The notes under the pieces: model-generated
What the model saw: the letters and a program-made list of their open reading frames with translations, nothing else
The model's database searches: none
What the model was told of the DNA's origin: nothing
Assembly: GCA_018265615.1 (NCBI GenBank)
Contig: JABLYX010000019.1
Location: 13,165 to 77,164 of the forward strand
Source of the DNA: Lentisphaeria bacterium
Lineage (GTDB): Bacteria; Verrucomicrobiota; Lentisphaeria; Victivallales; Victivallaceae
Length of the DNA stretch: 64,000 bases
Reading direction: 5' to 3'
Shown: piece by piece, positions 41,573-49,347 of the stretch
Layout of the letters: the number at the start of each line of letters is the position of its first letter
Position numbering within the stretch: position 1 is the first letter of the stretch
Translations under genes and position numbers: made by a program

Positions 41573-43411
41573 ATGATGATGCGATTCCTGTTCATTGCCG
41601 CCTTATCCGCCGCCGCGCTGTTCCTCGCGGCGGGAGAGCTCAAAATCACTGTGCTGTCGGATATCCACGTCTCGCCGGGAAACGGGAACGACAAGCTCAT
41701 GCCGCAGTTGATCGACGAAATCAACGCGAATGATTCCGATCTCGTCGTCGTGACCGGCGATCTCACGAACCGCGGCGCGGACGCCGAGCTCAAACACATT
41801 CACAACGTGCTCTCCGGAATCAGAAAACCGGTTTACGCCATCACCGGCAACCACGAGACGAACTGGTCCGAGAGCGCGGGGCAGACTTTCGCAAAGCTGT
41901 GGGGCAGCGAAAACTTCGCCTTCAGGCACGACGGCGTCGTATTGATCGGATTCTCGACCGGCCCCTACCTGAAAATGGGAGACGGCTATGTGCGCAGCGA
42001 AGACGTCGCTTTCCTGAAGGAGTCCCTCAAGCGCCTCGCCGGAGCGGGGGAGCCGGTGCTGATCTTCTGTCACTATCCGTTGGCCGACGAGCTCGGCAAC
42101 GGAGCCGCCATCGCAAAGATCCTGCGGAAATACAATGTCATCGCCGTCGTCTCCGGGCACACGCACCGGCAGTTCCGGCAGCGCATCTACGGGCTCGACA
42201 GCGTCGTCTGCCGCACCATCACGGACAGCCGCAAAACTCACGGCTACAACCTGCTCCGCTTCGACGGCGAAAAAACGCTTGAAGCATTCGAAAAACGCCT
42301 CGGCGGCGAAATCCTGCCGATCGAACAGCTCAAGCCGTATGAAGAGAGGCCGTTCCCGGCGGAGGCGCCACTCCCCGACCATGTGGAACTGACCCTGCTG
42401 CACGCCGACCCGGCTTCGGTTTTCACCGGGGCAGCGGTCACGGAAAACGGCATCTATTACGGAACCAGCGACGGCCGGTTCGTCGCCCTCTCCCCCGACG
42501 GGAAAAATGTCCTGTGGGAGAAGAAATTCGGCACGCCGCTCCACTCCACCCCCGCCGCCTTCGACGGTACGGTCGCAATCGGTACAACCGCCGCTCCGGA
42601 CGGCCAGGAGGGAGGCGGCGGCATCGCCCTCTTCTCGGAGCGCGCCCGAACGCTGCTGAACTGGCTCGCGACGCCGGCCCCGGTCATCGGCGGCGGCACA
42701 ACGGCCAATGGTGAACTCTACATCGGCGGCGGAAGCAAACTCTTCTGCCGCATCGACAGAAACGGCGGCTGCGTCACAGCCTCCGGCGAGGATTTCGGCC
42801 CGATGCAGGGGCGTCCGGCCGTCGGGAACGGAGTCGTGGTGTTCGGCGCGTGGGATACGAACCTCTACGCCCTCGACGCCGAAACGCTCGAGCCGCTCTG
42901 GAAGTGGAACAACGGGAAAAAGCAGATCCTCTACTCCCCCGGCAACGTGAACCCGGTCATCGCGAACGGCCAGGCGATCATCGTCGCTCCGGACCGGTTC
43001 ATGACCGCAATCGACCTCAAAAGCGGCAAACAGGTCTGGCGCAGCAACGCATATAAATTCCGCGAATCGCTCGGCGGCAGCGAGGACGGCGGAACCGTCT
43101 ATGCGAAAACCATGGACGGCGAACTTGTCGCGGTCGAAACCGGCAGGCCGGAATTCACCCTGAAGTGGCGGTGCGACCTGAAGTTCGGCTACGACCACTC
43201 CCCCTGCCCCGTCCTCGAAGCGGACGGAGTCATTTACGCGGGCAGCCGCAACGGCGTCATCGCCGCGGTGGACGCCGTGAACGGAACGCTGCTCTGGAGG
43301 TTCCGCGGCGGCGACTCCGCCGTGAACGGCTTCACCCGGGGCCCCGACGGCAGTGTCTACGCAACACTGATCGAGGGAAAGCTCTACCGGATCAGCGGAA
43401 GAACTCCCTGA
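41573..43411 (+). CDS. Exported metallophosphoesterase fused to a PQQ-type beta-propeller
   Basis: Protein of 612 residues with a signal peptide (to about residue 21). The first half (about 24-260) is a calcineurin-like phosphoesterase with all metal motifs: VLSDIHVS, VVTGDLTN, ITGNHETN, FCHYPLA and SGHTHRQF. The second half (about 275-605) is a PQQ/WD-like propeller with repeated blades of the form GIYYGTSDGRFVALSPDGKNVLWE and VVFGAWDTNLYALDAETLEPLWKW. The propeller probably binds a partner or substrate; PQQ-binding itself is not implied. It acts outside the cytoplasm. The last 20 bases overlap the convergent aminotransferase gene. Confidence 0.88.
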   Translation: MMMRFLFIAALSAAALFLAAGELKITVLSDIHVSPGNGNDKLMPQLIDEINANDSDLVVVTGDLTNRGADAELKHIHNVLSGIRKPVYAITGNHETNWSESAGQTFAKLWGSENFAFRHDGVVLIGFSTGPYLKMGDGYVRSEDVAFLKESLKRLAGAGEPVLIFCHYPLADELGNGAAIAKILRKYNVIAVVSGHTHRQFRQRIYGLDSVVCRTITDSRKTHGYNLLRFDGEKTLEAFEKRLGGEILPIEQLKPYEERPFPAEAPLPDHVELTLLHADPASVFTGAAVTENGIYYGTSDGRFVALSPDGKNVLWEKKFGTPLHSTPAAFDGTVAIGTTAAPDGQEGGGGIALFSERARTLLNWLATPAPVIGGGTTANGELYIGGGSKLFCRIDRNGGCVTASGEDFGPMQGRPAVGNGVVVFGAWDTNLYALDAETLEPLWKWNNGKKQILYSPGNVNPVIANGQAIIVAPDRFMTAIDLKSGKQVWRSNAYKFRESLGGSEDGGTVYAKTMDGELVAVETGRPEFTLKWRCDLKFGYDHSPCPVLEADGVIYAGSRNGVIAAVDAVNGTLLWRFRGGDSAVNGFTRGPDGSVYATLIEGKLYRISGRTP

Positions 43412-44489
43412 CCGCCGCAATCACGCAATCGGCCTCCTCCGGCTTCAGATGGGGGCCGATCGGCAGGCTCAGAACCGTCTCCGCCATCCGTTCCGACAAC
43501 GGGAAATCCCCGCGTTTGAAATTCATATCCGCATACGCCTGCGACAGATGCGGGGGGATCGGGTAGTGGATCATCGTCTGGATTTCACGCTCCGTCAGGA
43601 ACCGCTGAAGCTCATCCCGCCGGTCGCACCGGACGATGAACTGATGCCAGACGCTCTCCTCCAACGCGGCGCCGGGCAGCTCAAGCTCCCCGATTCCGCG
43701 GAGGCCTTCGAAATAACGTGCGGCGATTTTCCGGCGGCGTTCGTTCCACTCATCGAGATACCTGAGCTTCACGCCGAGGAAGGCGGCCTGCATCGAATCG
43801 ATGCGCCGGTTGTACCCTTTCATCTCATTGTGGTACTTCTTCTTCGAACCGTAATTGCGCAGCATGCGCACCTTGTCCGCAATGGCGGGGTCGTCGGTCG
43901 TGACGGCCCCGGCCTCCCCGAACGCGCCGATGTTCTTGCCCGGATAGAAGCTGAGCGCCCCGGCATGCCCGAGCGCACCGGTCCGTTTGCCGCGGTAGAG
44001 CGCCCCCTGGGACTGCGCGTTGTCCTCGAGGACAAACAGCCCGTGCTTCTCCGCAATCTCCATGACGGGAGCCATATCGACCGGGACTCCGTAAAGATGG
44101 ACGACCGCAATCGCACTCGTCCGCGGCGTAATCGCCTCCTCGATCCGGGCGGGATCGATGTCGAAGGTTCCCGGAGCCGGCTCGACCGGAACCGGCACCG
44201 CGCCGACCTGAGAAACCGCCAGCCACGTGGCGATGTAGGTGTTGGCCGGAACGATCACCTCGTCCCCTTCCTTCACCCCGCCGGCCTCAAGGCCGAGGCA
44301 GAGCGCATCGAGCCCGTTCGAAACGCCGACGCAGAACTTCGTCCCGCAGTATTCCGCAAACGCCTTCTCAAACGCCTCGGTCTCCGGCCCGAGTACATAC
44401 CAGCCGGAGTTCATGAACCGGAAATATGCCTCATCCAGCTCACCCTTCAGCTCCAGATAGGGAGCCTTCATATCCAGAAATTGAATCAT
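43392..44489 (-). CDS. DegT/DnrJ/EryC1/StrS aminotransferase (FdtB/QdtB-like)
   Basis: PLP-dependent sugar aminotransferase of 365 residues. Family signatures are the opening MIQFLDMKAPYLELKGELDEAY, the active-site SFYPGKNIGAFGEAGAV containing the PLP Lys, DNAQSQGALYRGKRTGALG and the C-terminal HYPIPPHLSQAY. This variety typically converts a dTDP-3-keto-6-deoxyhexose to the 3-amino sugar (Fuc3N or Qui3N). It overlaps the WxcM-like gene by 4 bases (ATGA); that gene makes the substrate and may act on the product. It is the last gene of the nine-gene locus and overlaps the convergent phosphoesterase gene by 20 bases. Confidence 0.92.
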   Translation of the reverse strand: MIQFLDMKAPYLELKGELDEAYFRFMNSGWYVLGPETEAFEKAFAEYCGTKFCVGVSNGLDALCLGLEAGGVKEGDEVIVPANTYIATWLAVSQVGAVPVPVEPAPGTFDIDPARIEEAITPRTSAIAVVHLYGVPVDMAPVMEIAEKHGLFVLEDNAQSQGALYRGKRTGALGHAGALSFYPGKNIGAFGEAGAVTTDDPAIADKVRMLRNYGSKKKYHNEMKGYNRRIDSMQAAFLGVKLRYLDEWNERRRKIAARYFEGLRGIGELELPGAALEESVWHQFIVRCDRRDELQRFLTEREIQTMIHYPIPPHLSQAYADMNFKRGDFPLSERMAETVLSLPIGPHLKPEEADCVIAAVREFFR

Positions 44490-45319
44490 TTGTCTTCGCT
44501 CTTGTATTTCAAGAATTCATTGTAGTCCCGAATATAATCATCCGGCTCATAACCGCGCGAGGCCAGCACCAGCAGCACGCAGTCGGCCGAGTGCTTGTAC
44601 TGGATTCCCCAGCAGCCGGAGGGCAGATGCAAACCGCGTGTCGGCGTATCGAGCACATATTCCCCGCGTTTCCTGCCGTCATCGACAATCACATGCAGAG
44701 AGCCGTGAAGCGCAATCAGGAACTGTTCGCAAACTTTGTGCGCATGCTCGCCGCGAACCTCCGAAGAACCGACGCCATACGTGTAAAAAATCCGCTTCAC
44801 CGGAAACGGGAGCAGTTTTTCGAATTCCAGAACGCTCAGATCCCCGCGGATATCGGAAAAGCTCGGGATCGAATACAGAAGCTTCGATTCGCCGGCGGAC
44901 GCACGATCCCCCTGCCCCTGCCCTCCGGTCAATTCAGCGCCGACATACCCGACGATGCGCGCCGGATTCCCGACCACAATCGCATAAGGCGGAACATTTT
45001 TCGTGACGACCGCCCCGGCCCCGACCATCGCATGAGCGCCGATCGTCACAGGCAGGATCGTCGCATTCGCCCCGATCACAGCTCCGTTGCCGATCCGCAC
45101 AAATTTCGCGGTATCCGGATCAGCCATAAGAACGGCAGAATCCCCGATCCGAACCGAATCCTCCAGAATCGCCCCGCCCGGGATCACACACAGTGAACCG
45201 ATTTTCACATCGCTGCCGATCTCCGCCCGGGGACCGATGCAAACCCACTCGCCAAGCTGAACCCGTTCCCCGATCCTGGCTGAGTCATCAACAACAGCCG
45301 CTGTTTTCCTTAAATTCAT
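44486..45319 (-). CDS. WxcM-like fusion: acyltransferase plus dTDP-sugar 3,4-ketoisomerase
   Basis: Bifunctional protein of 277 residues. The N-terminal part (about 8-130) is a left-handed beta-helix acyltransferase with hexapeptide turns (IGERVQLGEWVCIGPRAEIG, VIGANATILPVTIGAHAMVG). The C-terminal cupin (about 145-270) is the FdtA/QdtA ketoisomerase, seen in RGEHAHKVCEQFLIALHGS, VDDG, GLHLPSGCWGIQYKHS and LLVLASRGYEPDDYIRDYNEF. Together with the DegT enzyme it gives dTDP-4-keto-6-deoxyglucose to 3-keto isomer, to 3-amino sugar, to N-acyl sugar. The start at 45319 overlaps the GNAT stop (ATGA). Whether the product is the fuco or quino isomer is not readable. Confidence 0.9.
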   Translation of the reverse strand: MNLRKTAAVVDDSARIGERVQLGEWVCIGPRAEIGSDVKIGSLCVIPGGAILEDSVRIGDSAVLMADPDTAKFVRIGNGAVIGANATILPVTIGAHAMVGAGAVVTKNVPPYAIVVGNPARIVGYVGAELTGGQGQGDRASAGESKLLYSIPSFSDIRGDLSVLEFEKLLPFPVKRIFYTYGVGSSEVRGEHAHKVCEQFLIALHGSLHVIVDDGRKRGEYVLDTPTRGLHLPSGCWGIQYKHSADCVLLVLASRGYEPDDYIRDYNEFLKYKSEDK

Positions 45320-45867
45320 GACGATTCCCCGCATCTGACAAGAAACTGTTGAAATATGGACTTTTCAAACATATCCCGAGTAAATTCGAAATAAATGAAT
45401 TTATCGTCCCGCGCAATTTCCTTCGCATAACAACGATGAAAACGAATCACCTTCCGGTTCTCCAGCATTACCTCAAAGCGGCAAATATCCAGATCCAGCT
45501 GACGGAAACCGTATTCATATCCCTGAGCAACAGACTCCTGGGCAGCCATGAGCGGCGCGCCCGGCATCAGCAGCCAGCTGCCGATGGTGAACGATCTGCG
45601 TCCGCGGTCAATATGGTAAAGGCGAATCATTCCCCATGGAGTCGCCCGGTAATCCTCGATGATGAAATAATACTCTTCGCCGGCTTCAAACCGCCGCAGA
45701 TATCCTTTCAGCCAATCCCGCTGATCTTCCACTGTGCCATTCACCGGGGACAGGAACTGATTGCGGCTGCCTTCCCGGCGGGCCTGAAAAATGAACTCCG
45801 CATCTGACAGTTCCACAGGCCGCAGCCGGATTTCCATCATCAATTCCCCATGTACACTCGATTTCAT
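45316..45867 (-). CDS. GNAT family acyltransferase (RimJ/PseH-like)
   Basis: Protein of 183 residues with the GCN5-related fold: IRLRPVELSDAEFIFQARRE at the start, a YYFIIEDYRATPWGMIRLYHID strand pair, and LDICRFEVMLENRKVIRFHRCYAKE as the late acyl-CoA region. It resembles amino-sugar N-acetyltransferases such as PseH. In this locus it may transfer an acyl group, possibly from the neighbouring ACP, to an amino sugar. Start 45867 has GAGGGG upstream; ATG 45840 is an alternative nearer the domain. Confidence 0.85.
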   Translation of the reverse strand: MKSSVHGELMMEIRLRPVELSDAEFIFQARREGSRNQFLSPVNGTVEDQRDWLKGYLRRFEAGEEYYFIIEDYRATPWGMIRLYHIDRGRRSFTIGSWLLMPGAPLMAAQESVAQGYEYGFRQLDLDICRFEVMLENRKVIRFHRCYAKEIARDDKFIYFEFTRDMFEKSIFQQFLVRCGESS

Positions 45868-45876
45868 TGCAACCCC

Positions 45877-46653
45877 TCAACGCCTCAGCCGGTAACCGCC
45901 GTCGACACACAGGTCGGTTCCGGTAATCCATCCCGCGGCATCCGACAACAGGAAAACGGCCGGCCCGGCGACATCGTCCGGCTCTCCCATCCCCAGCGGA
46001 TGGTCCTCTTCTATTCGCCGCCGTCCCTCCAAGGTCAGCCTGTCCAGATCGTCCCGGGTGATTCCGGTATTGGCAACATAACCGGGCGAAACCGTATTGA
46101 CGCGGATTTTCCGTCCGGCAAGTTCCGCGGCCAACGCACGGGCGCCGCTCAGCAGAGCTCCCTTTGTGGCCGAATAACTGCATTTTCCCGCTGTGCCGAC
46201 GCCGGCCGTCACCGAACTGATGAAAACAAAAGAGCCGCCGGACGGGATCGAATATTTTTTCTTCGCAACAATACCGGCCAAACCGAATCCGGCCGCAACG
46301 TTAAGCTGGTAAGCCGCCAGGAAATCAGTCAATGCTGTCACCTTCAGGGGACAGGAGAAAGCTGTTCCCGCCGCATGCACCAACCCATCGATTTTTCCCA
46401 ATTCAGCAACGGCCTCGGCGATGGCCGGCTCCATTTCCGCAAAATCATGGAGTGCAGTAAAATCAATGCTGATCATATGCGAACGGACACCGGCCGGAAA
46501 CGCCGCGACGCACTCTTCCAGCCGCTCACAGCACCGCCCCATCACAATCACATCGGCGCCGGCATCGGCGCATCTCCGCGCAATGGCACGACCAATTCCG
46601 GAAGAGGCGCCGGTCACGATGATTTTCTTCCCGGTCAAAGTAAAATCAATCAA
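45877..46653 (-). CDS. SDR family oxidoreductase (FabG-like)
   Basis: NAD(P)H-dependent reductase of 258 residues. The cofactor motif TGASSGIG is at 14-21, the catalytic Ser-Tyr-Lys at Ser146 or 147, Tyr160 and Lys164 (SYSATK), and the C-terminal WITGTDLCVDGGYRLRR is typical of FabG-like members. Next to an ACP and a KAS III enzyme it most likely reduces a 3-ketoacyl-ACP to the 3-hydroxyacyl form; oxidation of a sugar is the alternative. It overlaps the ACP gene by 8 bases. Confidence 0.9.
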   Translation of the reverse strand: MIDFTLTGKKIIVTGASSGIGRAIARRCADAGADVIVMGRCCERLEECVAAFPAGVRSHMISIDFTALHDFAEMEPAIAEAVAELGKIDGLVHAAGTAFSCPLKVTALTDFLAAYQLNVAAGFGLAGIVAKKKYSIPSGGSFVFISSVTAGVGTAGKCSYSATKGALLSGARALAAELAGRKIRVNTVSPGYVANTGITRDDLDRLTLEGRRRIEEDHPLGMGEPDDVAGPAVFLLSDAAGWITGTDLCVDGGYRLRR

Positions 46654-46882
46654 AATTCTCCCTCCCGATCACATCCATCAGGGAGCCGACAGTATCAACT
46701 TCACTCAACTGCGCACCGGAAAGCTTCCGAGAAAAATTCCGGTCTGCAAACGCGACGATCGACATGATCGCAAGGGAATCGAACTCTTCGAAATCCTTCA
46801 GATCCGTCGTTTCCGACAACGTCACATCATCATCCAGTTCAAGAAGTTCCACAAGTTTTTCAAAAAATTCATTCTTTTTCAT
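46646..46882 (-). CDS. Acyl carrier protein
   Basis: Acidic protein of 78 residues with the phosphopantetheine attachment motif EFDSLAIMSI (Ser36). It is distinct from a housekeeping AcpP, whose site is usually DSLDTVE, and resembles the dedicated carriers found in polysaccharide and secondary-metabolite loci. It sits between the KAS III gene (14-base gap) and the SDR gene (8-base overlap), so it probably carries a short acyl chain for these enzymes. Confidence 0.9.
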   Translation of the reverse strand: MKKNEFFEKLVELLELDDDVTLSETTDLKDFEEFDSLAIMSIVAFADRNFSRKLSGAQLSEVDTVGSLMDVIGRENFD

Positions 46883-46896
46883 AACAACTCTCCATG

Positions 46897-47868
46897 TTAT
46901 TTCTGTCTCTGCCGGCAGGTCAAAACGGTTGCTCCATATGAATAACCGACGCCAAAACCGGCAATCAAGATACGCTCTCCACTCCGAAACACATTTTCCG
47001 CCTGAAGCTTGTGCAGCAGAATCGGAATGCTCGACGATACCGTATTACCCGTTTCTGCAAGGTCGATATGAAAACGGGAATCTTCCACCCCCAACTTTTC
47101 CTGCAGATACCGCAACATATACTTGTTCGCCTGATGAAAGACATAATGATCGATGTCGTCAGGAACAAGCCTGTTCCGCTCCAACGTCTTTTCAACCAGC
47201 GCAGGAACCGTCTCAATTGTAAAGCTGAAGATCTCAGGACCATTCATATAAAGGAAAGGCGAACCGGATTCCCCATCCGCCCGGGCTCTTCCGCCTCCTC
47301 CTCTGACAATCAGATTCTCCGCCCCCCGGCCATCGGTTCCCAGGACGAATTCACCAACATCAAATAACGAATCCGCCTCCAGGATAACCGCTGCGGCCGC
47401 ATCTCCGAAAATGGAGCGGTTCCCCTTATCGGACGGATCAAGATAGCGGGAATAGGTTTCCGCCGTAATCAGCAGGATATGCTCCGCGACGCCTCCGGCA
47501 AGCAGGCCTTTGGCGACAGCAAGCCCGTAAACAAAACCGGAGCAACCCAGGTTGAAGTCAAAAGCCCCGACCCCGGTTGAAAGCCCGAGACGACTCTGAA
47601 GCAGCGACGAGGTCCCCGGCAGCGGATAATCGGGGCTCTGCGTACACAGCAGCAGAAAATCGATCTTCGAGCGTTCGAAGCCATCCAGAACTTTTTCTCC
47701 GGCCCTGACCGCCATATCGAGAACAGTCTCGCCCGGAGCAGCCAGATGCCGGTTCCGGATGCCGACCTTCTTCTCGATTTTCTTCGCGGAAAAATCGGAA
47801 AACTCCTCTTCCAGCATCCCGTTGGACAGCAGGCCTTCCGGCAAATAATAGGCAGATTTCCCAATCAT
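46897..47868 (-). CDS. 3-oxoacyl-ACP synthase III-like (FabH-like)
   Basis: Condensing enzyme of 323 residues with the KAS III triad: Cys109 (FNLGCSGFVYGL), His245 (HQANKYML) and Asn275 (ETGNTVSSSIP). FabH joins an acyl-CoA primer to malonyl-ACP. The locus context (ACP, SDR, acyltransferases, amino-sugar enzymes) points to a special short-chain acyl group and not to bulk fatty acid synthesis; fabD, fabF and fabZ are absent. Its start overlaps gtrA by 4 bases. Confidence 0.93.
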   Translation of the reverse strand: MIGKSAYYLPEGLLSNGMLEEEFSDFSAKKIEKKVGIRNRHLAAPGETVLDMAVRAGEKVLDGFERSKIDFLLLCTQSPDYPLPGTSSLLQSRLGLSTGVGAFDFNLGCSGFVYGLAVAKGLLAGGVAEHILLITAETYSRYLDPSDKGNRSIFGDAAAAVILEADSLFDVGEFVLGTDGRGAENLIVRGGGGRARADGESGSPFLYMNGPEIFSFTIETVPALVEKTLERNRLVPDDIDHYVFHQANKYMLRYLQEKLGVEDSRFHIDLAETGNTVSSSIPILLHKLQAENVFRSGERILIAGFGVGYSYGATVLTCRQRQK

Positions 47869-48296
47869 ACTTCACCAGCCTTTCGATGTCTTGTCAAAAT
47901 ACGGTCAATCAGGATAAAGTTCCACAGCATCGTAACCGGAATGACCGCACAGCTCAGCAATGTCCGGTTTCCCCCGGGCAGGCCGGCGATCAGAATCGCC
48001 AGTATACCGGTTCCAAGCAGCATTCCACTCAGGTACGATACGAAATAACCCGCCAGCTTCCGCAATGACATTGCGGACTGAAACACAAAACGGGAATTCA
48101 GCCAGTACGACAGCAGCAGTGTCAGGAGATAGGATGTGCAATAAGAGAGATATGCATTCCATCCGCACACGTCATTCAGGAGAAACAGCAGCACAATGGA
48201 TACCAGCGTCACAGATGCACCGACCAGAGAGAAGCCGCTGAACTTCAGAATCAGCACACGCCAGTAAGATGGTATCTGCACTTTATTCATTTTCAT
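47865..48296 (-). CDS. GtrA/GtcA family membrane protein
   Basis: Protein of 143 residues with four membrane segments, full length for the GtrA family (FSGFSLVGASVTLVSIVLLFLL; SYCTSYLLTLLLSYWLNSRFVF). GtrA/GtcA proteins are proposed flippases for polyprenyl-phosphate-linked sugars. It lies directly after the GT2 gene (14-base overlap) in the order GT2-GtrA, the usual partnership in O-antigen and teichoic acid glycosylation. Confidence 0.9.
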   Translation of the reverse strand: MKMNKVQIPSYWRVLILKFSGFSLVGASVTLVSIVLLFLLNDVCGWNAYLSYCTSYLLTLLLSYWLNSRFVFQSAMSLRKLAGYFVSYLSGMLLGTGILAILIAGLPGGNRTLLSCAVIPVTMLWNFILIDRILTRHRKAGEV

Positions 48297-49263
48297 CTTT
48301 TCGCTTGATGATATAGCCGGGACGCCCCTTCACCTCTTCATAGATTCTCCAGATATACTCGGCAATCACGCCGAGCGACAGAAGGATCAGGCCGCTGAAA
48401 AAGGAGATGAAGAGAATAATGGAGGTCCAGCCAGGGACGGTAAGCCCCCAGAACCGGCTGTCTCCCCAGATCGCGATATACAGATAAAAAATAATGATGA
48501 TCAGGGAAAAGCCGGAAAACAGCAGCCCCATGCGGTTGATCATCATAATCGGGAAGGAGGAGGACGAAAAAAACGTATCCTTGGCCAATCGCAATTTCTT
48601 GCGGAACGACCAGCGGGAACTCTTCCTGTTGAGCCCCAACGGGCGCGAATACTGATAATAATACGGTTCGAATCCCAACCGCAGCACTTCGGAAATCGTC
48701 GCTGTGTTGATCGGGTGGATTTTCCGGTTGATGATATCAATCACCTCACGGTCAATAAAAAAGGTATCGGCTCCTCCGACCGGATACCTGACCTCCGAGC
48801 ACCAGTTCATCACAGTATAGAAGCATTCTGAAAAAATGCGGCTGAAGAGAGGGTCTTCCCGGTTGATGCGGTGCGGAATAATGATCTTATGCCCGTTCTC
48901 CCACAGGCGATACATGTCAACGATCGTCTCGTAAGGCTGCTGCTCATCATCCGGAATCGGCATGGCGCAGGCGCCGCGCACGACGGAAAGCCCGGCGAAG
49001 ATCGAGTAGTGGCTCGTGTAATTCCTGCTCAACTGGTAGGCGCGGACATTCGGAAACTTCTTTTCCAGTTCCAGCGCCATGCGGTATGATTCATCTTTCG
49101 AGCCGTCGTCCATCACGATGAACTCAAACGGAATCTTCTCCCGTTCCAGAAGTTCCTTCAACTTCAAATACGCTTTCCGAATCCGTTCTTTGCTGTAATA
49201 GGACAACAATATCACAGAAAGCGTCTTATCATCTTTCTTGCCGCCAACTGCTATATTCAACAT
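48283..49263 (-). CDS. GT2 polyprenyl-phosphate glycosyltransferase (CsbB/GtrB-like)
   Basis: Membrane-attached glycosyltransferase of 326 residues. The GT-A domain has LSVILLSYYSKERIRKAYLK, EFIVMDDGSKDESY, PIPDDEQQP (metal-binding acidic residues) and VGGADTFFIDREV; two C-terminal membrane helices follow (about 230-305). This architecture loads one sugar from a nucleotide donor on to undecaprenyl phosphate. The ATG at 49263 has an AAAGG ribosome-binding site; an in-frame TTG at 49281 is less likely. With GtrA and YfhO it forms a three-part decoration system. Confidence 0.92.
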   Translation of the reverse strand: MLNIAVGGKKDDKTLSVILLSYYSKERIRKAYLKLKELLEREKIPFEFIVMDDGSKDESYRMALELEKKFPNVRAYQLSRNYTSHYSIFAGLSVVRGACAMPIPDDEQQPYETIVDMYRLWENGHKIIIPHRINREDPLFSRIFSECFYTVMNWCSEVRYPVGGADTFFIDREVIDIINRKIHPINTATISEVLRLGFEPYYYQYSRPLGLNRKSSRWSFRKKLRLAKDTFFSSSSFPIMMINRMGLLFSGFSLIIIIFYLYIAIWGDSRFWGLTVPGWTSIILFISFFSGLILLSLGVIAEYIWRIYEEVKGRPGYIIKRKDENE

Positions 49264-49347
49264 GGTTTGACCTTTCGTCAATCATACTTCCGACTCAGAG
49301 CCATGCCCCGGATAAAAGGGCGTTCCCGTTTCTTTTCAACTGATTTA

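Noticed and set aside
46646..47868. Treating KAS III and ACP as the housekeeping fatty acid genes
   Set aside because: plsX, fabD, fabG/fabF order is absent, the ACP site is atypical, and both genes are embedded by overlaps in a sugar-decoration operon.
48665..48676. GGTTCGAATCCC, a tRNA T-loop-like sequence
   Set aside because: It lies inside the GT2 glycosyltransferase gene in frame, and no acceptor, anticodon or D stems can be formed around it.
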